This document shows, in pieces, positions 56,062-64,000 of a stretch of DNA of 64,000 nucleotides. The notes under the pieces were generated by a model. It did not search any database. It saw only the letters and a program-made list of their open reading frames with translations, and was not told the DNA's origin. Location of the stretch: the NCBI RefSeq assembly GCF_000023465.1, contig NC_014041.1:186001-250000 (forward strand), written 5' to 3'. Origin of the DNA: Zunongwangia profunda SM-A87 (GTDB taxonomy: Bacteria; Bacteroidota; Bacteroidia; Flavobacteriales; Flavobacteriaceae). The position numbers and the translations under genes are program-made. Each line of letters opens with the position of its first letter. Within the stretch, counting starts at the first letter, position 1.

Positions 56062-56724
56062 ATGACGCTTTCAGAAGAGAATTATCTAAAATCAATATAT
56101 CATTTAGAGAAGAAATATACCCGGGGTGTAAGTACAAATGCACTGGCAGAGGAAATGGAAACCAAGGCATCCTCGGTTACTGATATGATCAAGAAACTTT
56201 CAGAAAAAGAACTGGTGAACTACAAGAAGTATCAGGGAGTAAAACTGAGTGAGAAAGGTAATGCGATTGCTGTACAAATTATTAGGAAGCATCGTTTATG
56301 GGAGTATTTTTTGGTAGAAAAGCTTGATTTTAATTGGGATGAGGTACATGATATTGCTGAGCAGTTGGAACATATAAAATCTGATGAATTAATCGCTAAA
56401 CTTGATAAATTCCTGGATTATCCTAAACGTGATCCTCATGGTGACCCTATTCCCGATGCCGAAGGTAATTTTGCAAATTTAGAGAAAAAAATTCTGGCAG
56501 AATTTGACAAAGGAGAGCATGGAGTTTGTGTAGGTGTTAAGGATTCTTCAGCAGCATTTCTGCAATATTTAGATCGAAATAAAATCAAATTGGGAAAATC
56601 GATTAGCATTTTAGAGAAGGAACAATTTGATGGTTCGATGATCCTGAAAATGAATAATAAAGAACTTACAATTTCTAAAGTCGCTGCTAATAATATTTAT
56701 TTAAAACCGGTAGAAGTTGAGTGA
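56062..56724 (+). CDS. mntR: DtxR-family metal-dependent transcriptional regulator (MntR-like)
   Basis: The 220-residue protein is a DtxR/MntR-type repressor. It has an N-terminal winged helix (SEENYLKSIYHLEKKY through the EMETKASSVTDMIKKL recognition helix), a metal-binding and dimerisation domain (RKHRLWEYFLVEKL, EVHDIAEQLEHI, with YPKRDPHGDPIP) and a C-terminal FeoA/SH3-like domain (about residues 150-220). With manganese or iron it should bind its operator. Its stop overlaps the transporter start by 8 bases, so it most likely controls that transporter. Confidence 0.92.
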   Translation: MTLSEENYLKSIYHLEKKYTRGVSTNALAEEMETKASSVTDMIKKLSEKELVNYKKYQGVKLSEKGNAIAVQIIRKHRLWEYFLVEKLDFNWDEVHDIAEQLEHIKSDELIAKLDKFLDYPKRDPHGDPIPDAEGNFANLEKKILAEFDKGEHGVCVGVKDSSAAFLQYLDRNKIKLGKSISILEKEQFDGSMILKMNNKELTISKVAANNIYLKPVEVE

Positions 56725-58609
56725 TAGAAATGAACATAAATCACTTGAAGAGGTTCATGGTTCAGTAAATACTTCGGGAAAAAAATCCCTTTGGAAGCGT
56801 ATATTGGCGTTTTTAGGTCCAGCTTATTTAATTAGTGTCGGCTATATGGATCCCGGTAACTGGGCTACAGATCTTGCCGGTGGTAGCCAGTTTGGCTATT
56901 CTTTGCTTTGGGTACTTTTAATGTCTAATATTATGGCTTTACTCTTACAAAGTTTAAGTACCCGGCTTGGTGTTGTTCGTGGGATGGATTTGGCACAAGC
57001 TTCACGGGAAGAATACCCCCCTTTTGTGAATTTTATGCTTTATATTTTTGCTGAAATTGCCATTGCAGCCTGTGACCTTGCTGAGGTGGTTGGGATGGCG
57101 ATTGGGTTACAGTTATTGTTTGGGCTTCCGTTACTTTGGGGAGTATCCATTACCGTTTTTGATAGCTTTTTACTCTTATTCTTACTAAATAAGGGAATGC
57201 GAAAAATGGAAGCCTTTATCGTAGCACTTATCGCGATAATAGGGGGATCTTTTTTACTCGAATTATTTTTGGCAAAGCCTGATATACCTGAGGTTTTAGG
57301 AGGCTTTGTACCATCGATTCCCAATAACGACGGACTTTATATCGCGATAGGGATTATTGGAGCTACGGTGATGCCACATAACCTTTATCTACATTCTTCC
57401 CTGGTGCAAACGCGTAAGATTGAAAAGACAAAAAAAGGTATTCTACAGGCACTTCTTTTTAATTTTATCGATTCTTTCATTGCCTTAAATCTGGCTTTTT
57501 TCGTAAACGCTGCAATTTTGATCCTCGCCGCTTCGGTTTTTTTTAAAAACGGAATGTTTGAAGTTGCAGAAATTCAGGATGCGCATAAATTACTGGAACC
57601 GCTTTTAGGTTCTTCTTTAGCCCCTATTCTGTTTGCGCTGGCTTTAATCGCAGCAGGGCAAAGTAGTACGCTTACCGGTACTTTAGCCGGACAAATTGTA
57701 ATGGAAGGTTATCTAAATCTAAGGATACAGCCCTGGGTGCGCCGCTTAATCACAAGATTGTTAGCTATAGTTCCTGCATTTTTTACTATAATTTATTTTG
57801 GGGAGCGCGCTACAGGAGAACTTTTAATTCTTAGCCAGGTGGTATTAAGCTTGCAGCTTGGTTTCGCAATCATCCCACTTATTCATTTTGTAAGCGATAA
57901 AAAGACCATGAATGGCTTTCATATAAAATGGCCGCTTATTATCGCTTCCTGGATAATTAGTCTTGTGATAGTATTATTAAATGCGAAGCTTGTTTTTGAT
58001 GAATTGAAAAGTTGGATAACTTCGGTTGAAGATGCCACTTATATCTGGGTTTTTATAGTGCCTATAACCATAGCCGTCATATTACTATTGGTTTTTATTT
58101 CATTATGGCCATTATTTAAAGAAAAGCTGGGTCGTGGCTGGATCACTAATCATGCGCCACATAAAAATCCACAAACTATTGAAGTGATTGCAGAGAAGAA
58201 CTTTAAGCATATTGCGATCGCTATCGATTTTTCAGGATCTGATAAAAAAAGTATTTCAGCGGCTCTTCAAATTGGAGGGAAAAATGCAAAATATACTCTT
58301 TTGCACACCGTAGAAACTCCTGGAGCTTTTATTTATGGAACACAAATAAAAGACTATGAAACCGATAAAGATCGGGAGTTTCTAAAAAATTATAAGAGCC
58401 AGTTAGAGGCTTTGGGATATCATACAGATATAAACCTTAGTTTTGGAACCCCCAAAAAAGCCATTCCTAAATTATTGAATTCTGCAGAAGCGAATTTCGA
58501 TTTACTGGTGATGGGGCGGCACGGGCACAAAATGATTAAAGATATCCTATTGGGGACAACGGTAGATGTAGTGAGGCATCGGGTAGAGATTCCTATTTTT
58601 ATTACTTAA
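56717..58609 (+). CDS. mntH: Nramp-family metal transporter fused to a universal stress protein domain
   Basis: The 630-residue inner-membrane protein has an Nramp transporter core (about residues 20-480) followed by a universal stress protein domain (about 496-630). The metal-binding motifs DPGN (45-48) and MPHN (219-222) of proton-driven Mn2+/Fe2+ importers are intact. The stress domain starts FKHIAIAIDFSG and ends with the nucleotide-binding GRHGHKMIKDILLGTTVDVV, a G-x2-G-x9-G pattern. The TTG start is the only one upstream of the conserved SLEEVHGSV region, and it overlaps the mntR stop. The C-terminal domain may tie transport to ATP level or stress; that is inference. Confidence 0.92.
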   Translation: MSDRNEHKSLEEVHGSVNTSGKKSLWKRILAFLGPAYLISVGYMDPGNWATDLAGGSQFGYSLLWVLLMSNIMALLLQSLSTRLGVVRGMDLAQASREEYPPFVNFMLYIFAEIAIAACDLAEVVGMAIGLQLLFGLPLLWGVSITVFDSFLLLFLLNKGMRKMEAFIVALIAIIGGSFLLELFLAKPDIPEVLGGFVPSIPNNDGLYIAIGIIGATVMPHNLYLHSSLVQTRKIEKTKKGILQALLFNFIDSFIALNLAFFVNAAILILAASVFFKNGMFEVAEIQDAHKLLEPLLGSSLAPILFALALIAAGQSSTLTGTLAGQIVMEGYLNLRIQPWVRRLITRLLAIVPAFFTIIYFGERATGELLILSQVVLSLQLGFAIIPLIHFVSDKKTMNGFHIKWPLIIASWIISLVIVLLNAKLVFDELKSWITSVEDATYIWVFIVPITIAVILLLVFISLWPLFKEKLGRGWITNHAPHKNPQTIEVIAEKNFKHIAIAIDFSGSDKKSISAALQIGGKNAKYTLLHTVETPGAFIYGTQIKDYETDKDREFLKNYKSQLEALGYHTDINLSFGTPKKAIPKLLNSAEANFDLLVMGRHGHKMIKDILLGTTVDVVRHRVEIPIFIT

Positions 58610-58620
58610 CTTACTAAATA

Positions 58621-59445
58621 ATGATGAACCAAATAATAGCTTATTTTGAAACTTTAGACCCTGTTTTAGCCGCTTTTTATGCCACGCTTTTTACCTGGGG
58701 ATTAACCGCTCTTGGAGCTAGTCTGGTGTTTTTCTTTAAGAAAATGAACCGAATGCTTTTTGATGGGATGCTGGGGTTTACAGGTGGAGTTATGGTTGCG
58801 GCCAGTTTTTGGAGTTTGCTGGCGCCCGGTATCGAAATGAGCCCGGGTGAAGGGTTTGAAAAAACCATCCCTGCGGTAGTAGGTTTTGGTTTAGGGGCAC
58901 TTTTTATCTTTGGCCTGGACAAAATATTGCCACATTTACATGTGAATTTTAACACTACTGAAAAAGAAGGGATAAAAACCCCGTGGCACAAATCCATATT
59001 ACTGGTTTTAGCAATTACTTTACATAATATCCCTGAAGGGCTGGCGGTAGGAGTATTATTTGGCGGTGCAGCAGCCGGATTTGAAGGCGCCAGTATAGCC
59101 GGTGCTGTGGCTTTAGCCATTGGAATTGGTCTACAAAACTTTCCTGAAGGATTTGCAGTGGCGATGCCTTTAAGAGGGCAGGGGTTTAGCCGACGAAAAA
59201 GTTTTAATTACGGGCAGCTTTCTGCAATTGTAGAACCCGTTGCAGCTGTACTTGGTGCTTGGGCGGTAATGACATTTCAGCCTATTTTACCCTATGCACT
59301 GTCTTTCGCAGCAGGTGCAATGATTTTTGTAGTAGTTGAAGAAGTGGTACCCGAATCCCAGCAAAGTAAATATACCGATGTAAGTACTTTAGGCTTTATT
59401 GGCGGTTTTATGGTAATGATGACCTTAGATGTTGGTCTTGGGTAA
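58621..59445 (+). CDS. ZIP family metal transporter
   Basis: The 274-residue inner-membrane protein has about eight helices and the ZIP metal-binding motifs HNIPEGLAVG (helix 4) and QNFPEGFAVAMP (helix 5). ZIP proteins bring zinc, iron or manganese into the cytosol. It begins 11 bases after the Nramp gene, so all three genes (mntR, mntH, ZIP) are likely co-regulated. Metal specificity cannot be read from sequence. Confidence 0.9.
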   Translation: MMNQIIAYFETLDPVLAAFYATLFTWGLTALGASLVFFFKKMNRMLFDGMLGFTGGVMVAASFWSLLAPGIEMSPGEGFEKTIPAVVGFGLGALFIFGLDKILPHLHVNFNTTEKEGIKTPWHKSILLVLAITLHNIPEGLAVGVLFGGAAAGFEGASIAGAVALAIGIGLQNFPEGFAVAMPLRGQGFSRRKSFNYGQLSAIVEPVAAVLGAWAVMTFQPILPYALSFAAGAMIFVVVEEVVPESQQSKYTDVSTLGFIGGFMVMMTLDVGLG

Positions 59446-59496
59446 AAACGAATGCAACATTGCTTCAAAAATATCGTCTTTTAGAAAAAGGTGACG

Positions 59497-59904
59497 ATGA
59501 AGAAGATTATACTTATTTTAATTTTGTTAGTTAATGGAGTAAGCCTGTCTGCACAAAGCGAGGTGGCCAGGCTTCAATCTTTTTTAAAAGTAGGTGAACA
59601 GTTAGATTGCGGAAATTATAGCATTGTGTTTAAAAAAGTCATTTCAGATTCCAGATGTCCCAAAAGTGTAACCTGTGTATGGGCAGGAACTGCTGAAGTT
59701 TTACTTGAAATTAGAAAAGCAGATGAAGTGTATGAGGAATATCGTATAGAAATTGGGAGCTTCATAGATGTTTATTTTCAATTGCCACAATTAGCCAATA
59801 TCCATTTAAAATTACTTGGGTTGGCTCCATATCCTGAAACTCCCCAAAAAATCAAACAATCTGAATATAAGGTTACGATTCAGTTAGAAGAATTGCTTGA
59901 TTAA
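59497..59904 (+). CDS. Small secreted protein with a Cys pattern, unknown function
   Basis: The 135-residue product has a signal peptide (IILILILLVNGVSLSAQ); I used the ATG at 59497 in preference to an in-frame GTG six bases upstream. A conserved-looking core GNYSIVFKKVISDSRCPKSV followed by TCVWAGTAEVLLEI contains two cysteines that could pair. The family is not recognised. It follows the ZIP gene by 51 bases, so may be part of the metal operon, and its end overlaps that of the convergent Cys-rich small gene. Confidence 0.65.
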   Translation: MKKIILILILLVNGVSLSAQSEVARLQSFLKVGEQLDCGNYSIVFKKVISDSRCPKSVTCVWAGTAEVLLEIRKADEVYEEYRIEIGSFIDVYFQLPQLANIHLKLLGLAPYPETPQKIKQSEYKVTIQLEELLD

Positions 59905-60053
59905 TGACTGCAACCACAGTCACTCATTCCGCAGGCTTTCTCTTTTTGTGCTTTCTTTTTAAGAAATGCCGGTTTCCACACAAATTTGGTGATGAGGTAT
60001 CCTACCGCAGTTAGAAAAGTGATAAAAACTAAAATATGCTGTATAAGTTCCAT
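59901..60053 (-). CDS. FeoB-associated Cys-rich membrane protein
   Basis: This 50-residue gene is too short for many ORF callers. It encodes one membrane helix (about residues 3-26, LIQHILVFITFLTAVGYLI), a basic linker (KKKAQKEKA) and a Cys-rich end (CGMSDCGCSH). Proteins of this kind are found directly after feoB in Bacteroidota and are thought to assist the ferrous iron transporter. It starts 36 bases after the feoB stop, in the same direction, and its last 4 bases overlap the convergent gene. Confidence 0.82.
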   Translation of the reverse strand: MELIQHILVFITFLTAVGYLITKFVWKPAFLKKKAQKEKACGMSDCGCSH

Positions 60054-60089
60054 AATATTTAAGTCGAAATTCTATAAAATTCTTACGTA

Positions 60090-62192
60090 TTAATTTAAGA
60101 CCTGAAATGCAATTAAAGCTACCACATAGGCAAAAACACTCATAATCACTAATTGCAATACTGGCCATTTCCAGCTATTGGTTTCTTTTTTTACAATTGC
60201 CAGGGTACTCATGCACTGCATAGCAAAGGCATAGAAAAGCAACAAACTTACACCGCTGGCCAGAGTAAATAGCGGGCCGCCAAGTACAGGGTTGGTTTCT
60301 GCCGCCATTCTGTTTTTAATGGTTTCTTCTTCATCGCTACCCACGCTATAAATCGTTGCCAACGTACCCACAAAAACCTCACGAGCCGCAAAAGAGCTAA
60401 TGATTGCGATACCAATCTTCCAGTCATAGCCCAAAGGGGCTACGACCGGTTCGATACCACGTCCCATAATCCCAATGTATGAATGTTTCAGTTTATAACT
60501 GGCGATTTCCTGTTCTATTTCTTCAGTAGGGATGTTTTGTTCGGTGTAATTGCTACGAATTATTTCTTCGGCATTATTAAAATCATTTCCGGGACCGTAA
60601 CTTGCCAGAACCCAAAGGATAATAGAAATAGCAAGGATAATCTTCCCGGCACCAAATACAAAAGATTTTGTTTTTTCAACCACGTTAATTCCAATGTTTT
60701 TAAGCAGTGGAACTTTATAGTTGGGCATTTCAATCACAAAATAGCTTTTGCTCTTAATCTTTAAGATTCCGTTTAAAATCCAGGCCGAAAAAATAGCAGT
60801 TCCAAAACCAAGCAGATAAAGAAACATGAGCATTAATCCCTGTAGGTTGAATCCTAAAAATGTTTCATCTGGGATTACTAAGGCAATGATAATAAGATAA
60901 ACCGGTAATCTGGCCGAACAGGTTGTAAAGGGCACTACTAAAATGGTGATTAAGCGCTCTTTCCAGTTTTCGATATTTCTAGTTGCCATTACCGCAGGGA
61001 TCGCACAGGCAGTTCCTGAAACCAAAGGTACTACACTTTTTCCGCTAAGTCCAAAGCGACGCATAATTCGATCCATTAAAAAAACAACCCTGCTCATATA
61101 ACCGGTTTCTTCCAGAATGGAAATAAACAGGAATAAAAATGCGATCTGCGGAATAAAAATTACGATGCCCCCCAAGCCTGGTATAATTCCTTCGGCAATT
61201 AAACTGGTAAAGACCCCCTCGGGTAAATTTGCTTTGGTAAACTCGCTTAAAGAGGCAAAGGTGCTATCAATTAGGTCCATAGGGTAGCTGGACCAATCAT
61301 AAATCGCCTGAAAAATTAATAATAAGATGGCAAAGAAAATGACATAACCCCAAACTTTATGCGTTAAAACCCTGTCTAATCTTGATCTTAAATCTTTGGC
61401 GGCATTGCTGTCTACACGAAGCGTTTCTTTTAAAACCCCGTTGATAAACTGGTAGCGATGAATGGTTTCTTTTTGCTGAAGTCTTTTAAGCTCTGATGAT
61501 GATTTGGTATTGAAACCAGAAGTTTTATCAATTTCATTCCGGTTTATATTACCAAAGTTTACATCCTGAGTAATAACCAGCCAAAGTTTATAAATAGACT
61601 GTTTTGGAAAAGCTTTTCTTAAATTCCCAAAATAATCGGGGTCAATAACCGAAGCATTTACGCAGGGCTCTGTAGAGATATTTCGGGAATTAATTATTAA
61701 TTCTTTTAGCTTATCGATCCCTGTACGCTTTCTTGCGCTAACCAGGGCAATCTTTGTTTTTAAACGTTCTTCCAGAATATCGATATCCAAAGAAATACCT
61801 TTGCGCTCCATACGATCGGCCATGTTGATAACCAGTATTGTAGGGATTCCAAGATCTTTTATTTGGGTAAAAAGTAAAAGGTTTCTTTTAAGGTTTTCAA
61901 CATCGCTTACTACAACGGCAACATCGGGAAAATCTTTATCATTTTTGTTCAATAATAACTCAATAACCACATTTTCATCCAGAGAAGAAGCGTTTAGGCT
62001 ATAAGTGCCGGGAAGGTCGATAATATGAGCTTTTAATCCACGAGGAAGCTTACAAATACCTTCTTTTTTTTCTACCGTGATTCCTGGATAGTTCCCTACT
62101 TTTTGGTTTAATCCTGTAAGTTGATTAAATACTGAAGTTTTACCGGTATTGGGATTCCCAATTAGCGCTACGTTGATCTGTTTGCCCGTCAT
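60090..62192 (-). CDS. feoB: Ferrous iron transport protein B
   Basis: The 700-residue inner-membrane protein is the Fe2+ transporter FeoB. It has an N-terminal GTPase with G1 (GNPNTGKTS), G2/G3 (GNYPGITVEKKEG, DLPGTYSL) and G4 (VINMAD), then the transmembrane core with two Gate domains (SGTACAIPAVMATRNIENW and the AAREVFVGTLATIYS segment). The conserved Cys of SGTACAIP is present. Its start overlaps the feoA stop by 4 bases (ATGA), so translation is coupled. Confidence 0.96.
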   Translation of the reverse strand: MTGKQINVALIGNPNTGKTSVFNQLTGLNQKVGNYPGITVEKKEGICKLPRGLKAHIIDLPGTYSLNASSLDENVVIELLLNKNDKDFPDVAVVVSDVENLKRNLLLFTQIKDLGIPTILVINMADRMERKGISLDIDILEERLKTKIALVSARKRTGIDKLKELIINSRNISTEPCVNASVIDPDYFGNLRKAFPKQSIYKLWLVITQDVNFGNINRNEIDKTSGFNTKSSSELKRLQQKETIHRYQFINGVLKETLRVDSNAAKDLRSRLDRVLTHKVWGYVIFFAILLLIFQAIYDWSSYPMDLIDSTFASLSEFTKANLPEGVFTSLIAEGIIPGLGGIVIFIPQIAFLFLFISILEETGYMSRVVFLMDRIMRRFGLSGKSVVPLVSGTACAIPAVMATRNIENWKERLITILVVPFTTCSARLPVYLIIIALVIPDETFLGFNLQGLMLMFLYLLGFGTAIFSAWILNGILKIKSKSYFVIEMPNYKVPLLKNIGINVVEKTKSFVFGAGKIILAISIILWVLASYGPGNDFNNAEEIIRSNYTEQNIPTEEIEQEIASYKLKHSYIGIMGRGIEPVVAPLGYDWKIGIAIISSFAAREVFVGTLATIYSVGSDEEETIKNRMAAETNPVLGGPLFTLASGVSLLLFYAFAMQCMSTLAIVKKETNSWKWPVLQLVIMSVFAYVVALIAFQVLN

Positions 62193-62419
62193 TTGATAAG
62201 CTCTATTTCGATTTGTAAAGCAGTTTCTTTCCTGATGGCTAAATGGCTTCCGTTGATGTTAAGGTACATAGGATCTTTAAAAGGAGCGGTTTGTACCAAT
62301 TCTACTTCGTTACCAGGTAAACACCCCATCTCTAATAGTTTTAGTGGTACATTATCTGCGGAAAATTCTTTGATAATCCCGCGTTCGCCTCGCTTTAAAT
62401 GAGCAACTGTAACCTTCAC
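62189..62419 (-). CDS. feoA: FeoA family protein
   Basis: The 76-residue protein is an SH3-like FeoA domain (LKRGERGIIKEFSADNVP, LLEMGCLPGNEVELVQTAP, DPMYLNINGSHLAIRKETA). It is the small cytosolic partner of FeoB and overlaps its gene by 4 bases. An 18-base T-rich region is upstream; no Fur box was identified. Confidence 0.93.
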   Translation of the reverse strand: MKVTVAHLKRGERGIIKEFSADNVPLKLLEMGCLPGNEVELVQTAPFKDPMYLNINGSHLAIRKETALQIEIELIK

Positions 62420-62600
62420 GTTTATTTAGATTGATTTTAAACAACGCAAAAATAGTGGAATTTAACCAAGTACAAAAGTTTAGGCGTTAAAATATAGGCT
62501 TTTACTGGATAATCGAGATTATATGCTTTTGTTTCGCTTGGATAGCTATCAGATTCAGGAAGTAAAAAATAATTCTCTAATAAAAGGCTTAATGCGCTAT

Positions 62601-63275
62601 TTACTCCTGATATTCTTTTTTAAGGATTTTAAGATCCTCCATAAGCTCTTCGATAGCTTCAGGATTGGTGCCGTCATAAAAACCCCGTATCTGTCTGTTT
62701 TTATCTATCAGTACAAAATTTTCAGTATGTACCATATCGTATTTTCCGCCGTCACCTTCGCTTTTTGCCGCCAGATAGGATTTTCTTGCCAGATCGTAGA
62801 TTTGCTTTTTGTCCCCGGTAACAAGATTCCATTTGCTATCGATAACCCCTTTTTCTTCGGCGTAACGTTTCAATTGCGCTACGGTATCAATTCTTGGCAT
62901 CACCGTGTGAGACAGTAATAGCACCTCTGGATCGTCTTTTATTCTTTCCTGAATTTTCACCATGTGATCGGTCATAATGGGACAAATCGTCATGCAGGTG
63001 GTAAAGAAGAAATCGGCAATATAAATTTTATCCTTATAATCAGCATTGGTAATGGTATCCCCGTTTTGGTTTACCAGTTTAAAATCTTTAATCCGGTGAT
63101 ATTTTCTTACATATTGCATTGTAGTATCTACCAGCTCACTGTTGACCATATCGGGCTGGTAGATCGTAAGTTTTTCTTCAGGCTTTAGAAGGCTGTAGAT
63201 GGACCACATAATCATCATACAAAGAATCCCAAAGGTGATTATGAAAATTTTATATCTGGAAAGAAATTTACGCAT
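62601..63275 (-). CDS. SCO1/SenC family copper chaperone
   Basis: The 224-residue protein has an N-terminal membrane anchor (about residues 9-28) and a thioredoxin-like SCO domain. The copper ligands are present: the CxxxC in FFTTCMTICPIM and the later His in LLSHTVMPRID. SCO proteins deliver copper to the CuA site of cytochrome oxidase. No oxidase subunit genes are in the window. The anchor shows it faces the periplasm. Confidence 0.92.
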   Translation of the reverse strand: MRKFLSRYKIFIITFGILCMMIMWSIYSLLKPEEKLTIYQPDMVNSELVDTTMQYVRKYHRIKDFKLVNQNGDTITNADYKDKIYIADFFFTTCMTICPIMTDHMVKIQERIKDDPEVLLLSHTVMPRIDTVAQLKRYAEEKGVIDSKWNLVTGDKKQIYDLARKSYLAAKSEGDGGKYDMVHTENFVLIDKNRQIRGFYDGTNPEAIEELMEDLKILKKEYQE

Positions 63276-63427
63276 AGCAAATTTTTATGCAAAATTACGG
63301 TCTGGCGGTTAATTAGCCACATGAAAGTGCTAAAATTTTGGCAGGATAAATGCTAGATAACTTTCAAACTTTTCTAGGTCTTATTAAAAGACTACTTTTG
63401 TGCGATTTAAAAATTGAATATTAGCGA

Positions 63428-64000
63428 ATGGATCCATTTATAGTAAAAGCAATTCAGCTACTTCTTAGTTTGTCATTGCTTATTGTGTTGCATGAGTTTG
63501 GACATTTTATACCTGCAAAATTATTTAAAACCCGAGTTGAAAAATTTTTCCTCTTCTTCGATGTAAAGTTTGCGCTTTTTAAGAAGAAAATAGGAGATAC
63601 CGTGTATGGCATTGGCTGGCTTCCTTTAGGAGGTTACGTAAAGATCTCTGGAATGATCGATGAGAGCATGGATAAAGAGCAAATGGCGCAACCACCACAA
63701 GAATGGGAATTTAGAAGCAAGCCGGCATGGCAGCGTTTAATTATCATGTTAGGTGGGGTAACGGTAAACCTGGTATTGGGATTCTTGCTTTTTATGATGA
63801 TCTTATTTGTTTGGGGAACCAATTATGTTGGACCAGATGAAATGCCGGAAGGCTTTGCTGTAGTCGATGAGTTTAAAGAATTTGGTTTTGAGGATGGAGA
63901 CCGTGTATTAAAAGTAAATGGGGAAGAGCTTCAAAATAGTTTAGATATTAACCGCAAGTTATTTATGCGCGATGTAAATACGGTAACAGTATTGCATCAA
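63428..64000 (+). CDS. rseP: RIP metalloprotease RseP, N-terminal part (3' end outside window)
   Basis: The frame from the ATG at 63428 stays open to the end of the window (191 codons). It encodes the N-terminal part of a site-2 membrane metalloprotease. The zinc motif HEFGH is in the first membrane helix (about residues 22-26), followed by the GYVKISGM substrate-region motif, the MLGGVTVNLVLGF helix and the start of a PDZ domain (FEDGDRVLKVNGEELQ). RseP cuts anti-sigma factors and leftover signal peptides. The second metal ligand motif (LDG) is beyond the window. Confidence 0.92.
   Translation, partial: MDPFIVKAIQLLLSLSLLIVLHEFGHFIPAKLFKTRVEKFFLFFDVKFALFKKKIGDTVYGIGWLPLGGYVKISGMIDESMDKEQMAQPPQEWEFRSKPAWQRLIIMLGGVTVNLVLGFLLFMMILFVWGTNYVGPDEMPEGFAVVDEFKEFGFEDGDRVLKVNGEELQNSLDINRKLFMRDVNTVTVLHQ

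Noticed and set aside
59959..60168. 69-residue minus-strand open frame near feoB
   Set aside because: It is another frame of the 50-residue Cys-rich gene and of the feoB end and has no sensible composition.

Overview
The window is a stretch of a Bacteroidota chromosome, most likely a marine-type member of the Flavobacteriaceae. The evidence is the low GC content, SusC/SusD and other TonB-dependent receptors, flavobacterial gene families (DUF3078, DUF2480, DUF5689, DUF4973), promoters of the TTG/TAnnTTTG type instead of sigma70 boxes, little sign of Shine-Dalgarno sites, a B-type succinate dehydrogenase and a SufBCDS operon. No rRNA, tRNA, CRISPR array, transposase or phage gene was seen. Both ends are cut: the 3' part of hppD enters on the left and the 5' part of rseP leaves on the right.

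Layout. 1-5.4 kb: aromatic amino acid catabolism (hppD end, a tryptophan-2,3-dioxygenase-like gene), a DUF3108 protein, an M23 peptidase lipoprotein and pgi. 5.8-17.7 kb: two related TonB-dependent receptors bracket a repeat-built lipoprotein, an endonuclease I lipoprotein and a secreted endonuclease/exonuclease/phosphatase protein, followed by a DUF5689 lipoprotein. I read this as a candidate surface system that cuts and imports extracellular nucleic acid; it is the most interesting part of the window. 17.7-20.5 kb: small secreted proteins, a truncated ClbS/DfsB-like remnant and hflX. 20.6-29.3 kb: a 12-gene minus-strand array built around iron-sulfur cluster assembly (sufA, B, C, D, S, E and a DUF59 gene), with two unexplained lipoprotein genes and a four-helix-bundle gene inserted.

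29.6-31 kb: thiL and a small zinc-ribbon protein. 31.4-41.4 kb: a PUL-like SusC/SusD locus with a DUF4973/DUF4361 lipoprotein and an IPT/NHL lipoprotein, under an STN-FecR-ECF sigma surface-signalling circuit, but with no glycan-degrading enzyme. 41.5-46.6 kb: an alpha/beta hydrolase, pepP, an SDR dehydrogenase and asnB. 46.9-50.4 kb: sdhCAB with a near-consensus promoter. 50.6-55.6 kb: PrcB-like lipoproteins, pdeM, a HopJ-family gene and recJ. 56-62.4 kb: metal homeostasis, with mntR, an Nramp transporter fused to a universal stress domain and a ZIP transporter on one side, and convergent feoAB with a 50-residue FeoB-associated Cys-rich protein on the other. 62.6-64 kb: a SCO copper chaperone and rseP.

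All assignments come from reading translated sequence and motifs; no database search was run. Domain names rest on recognised motifs, and start codons were chosen from signal peptides, conserved N-termini and overlaps.
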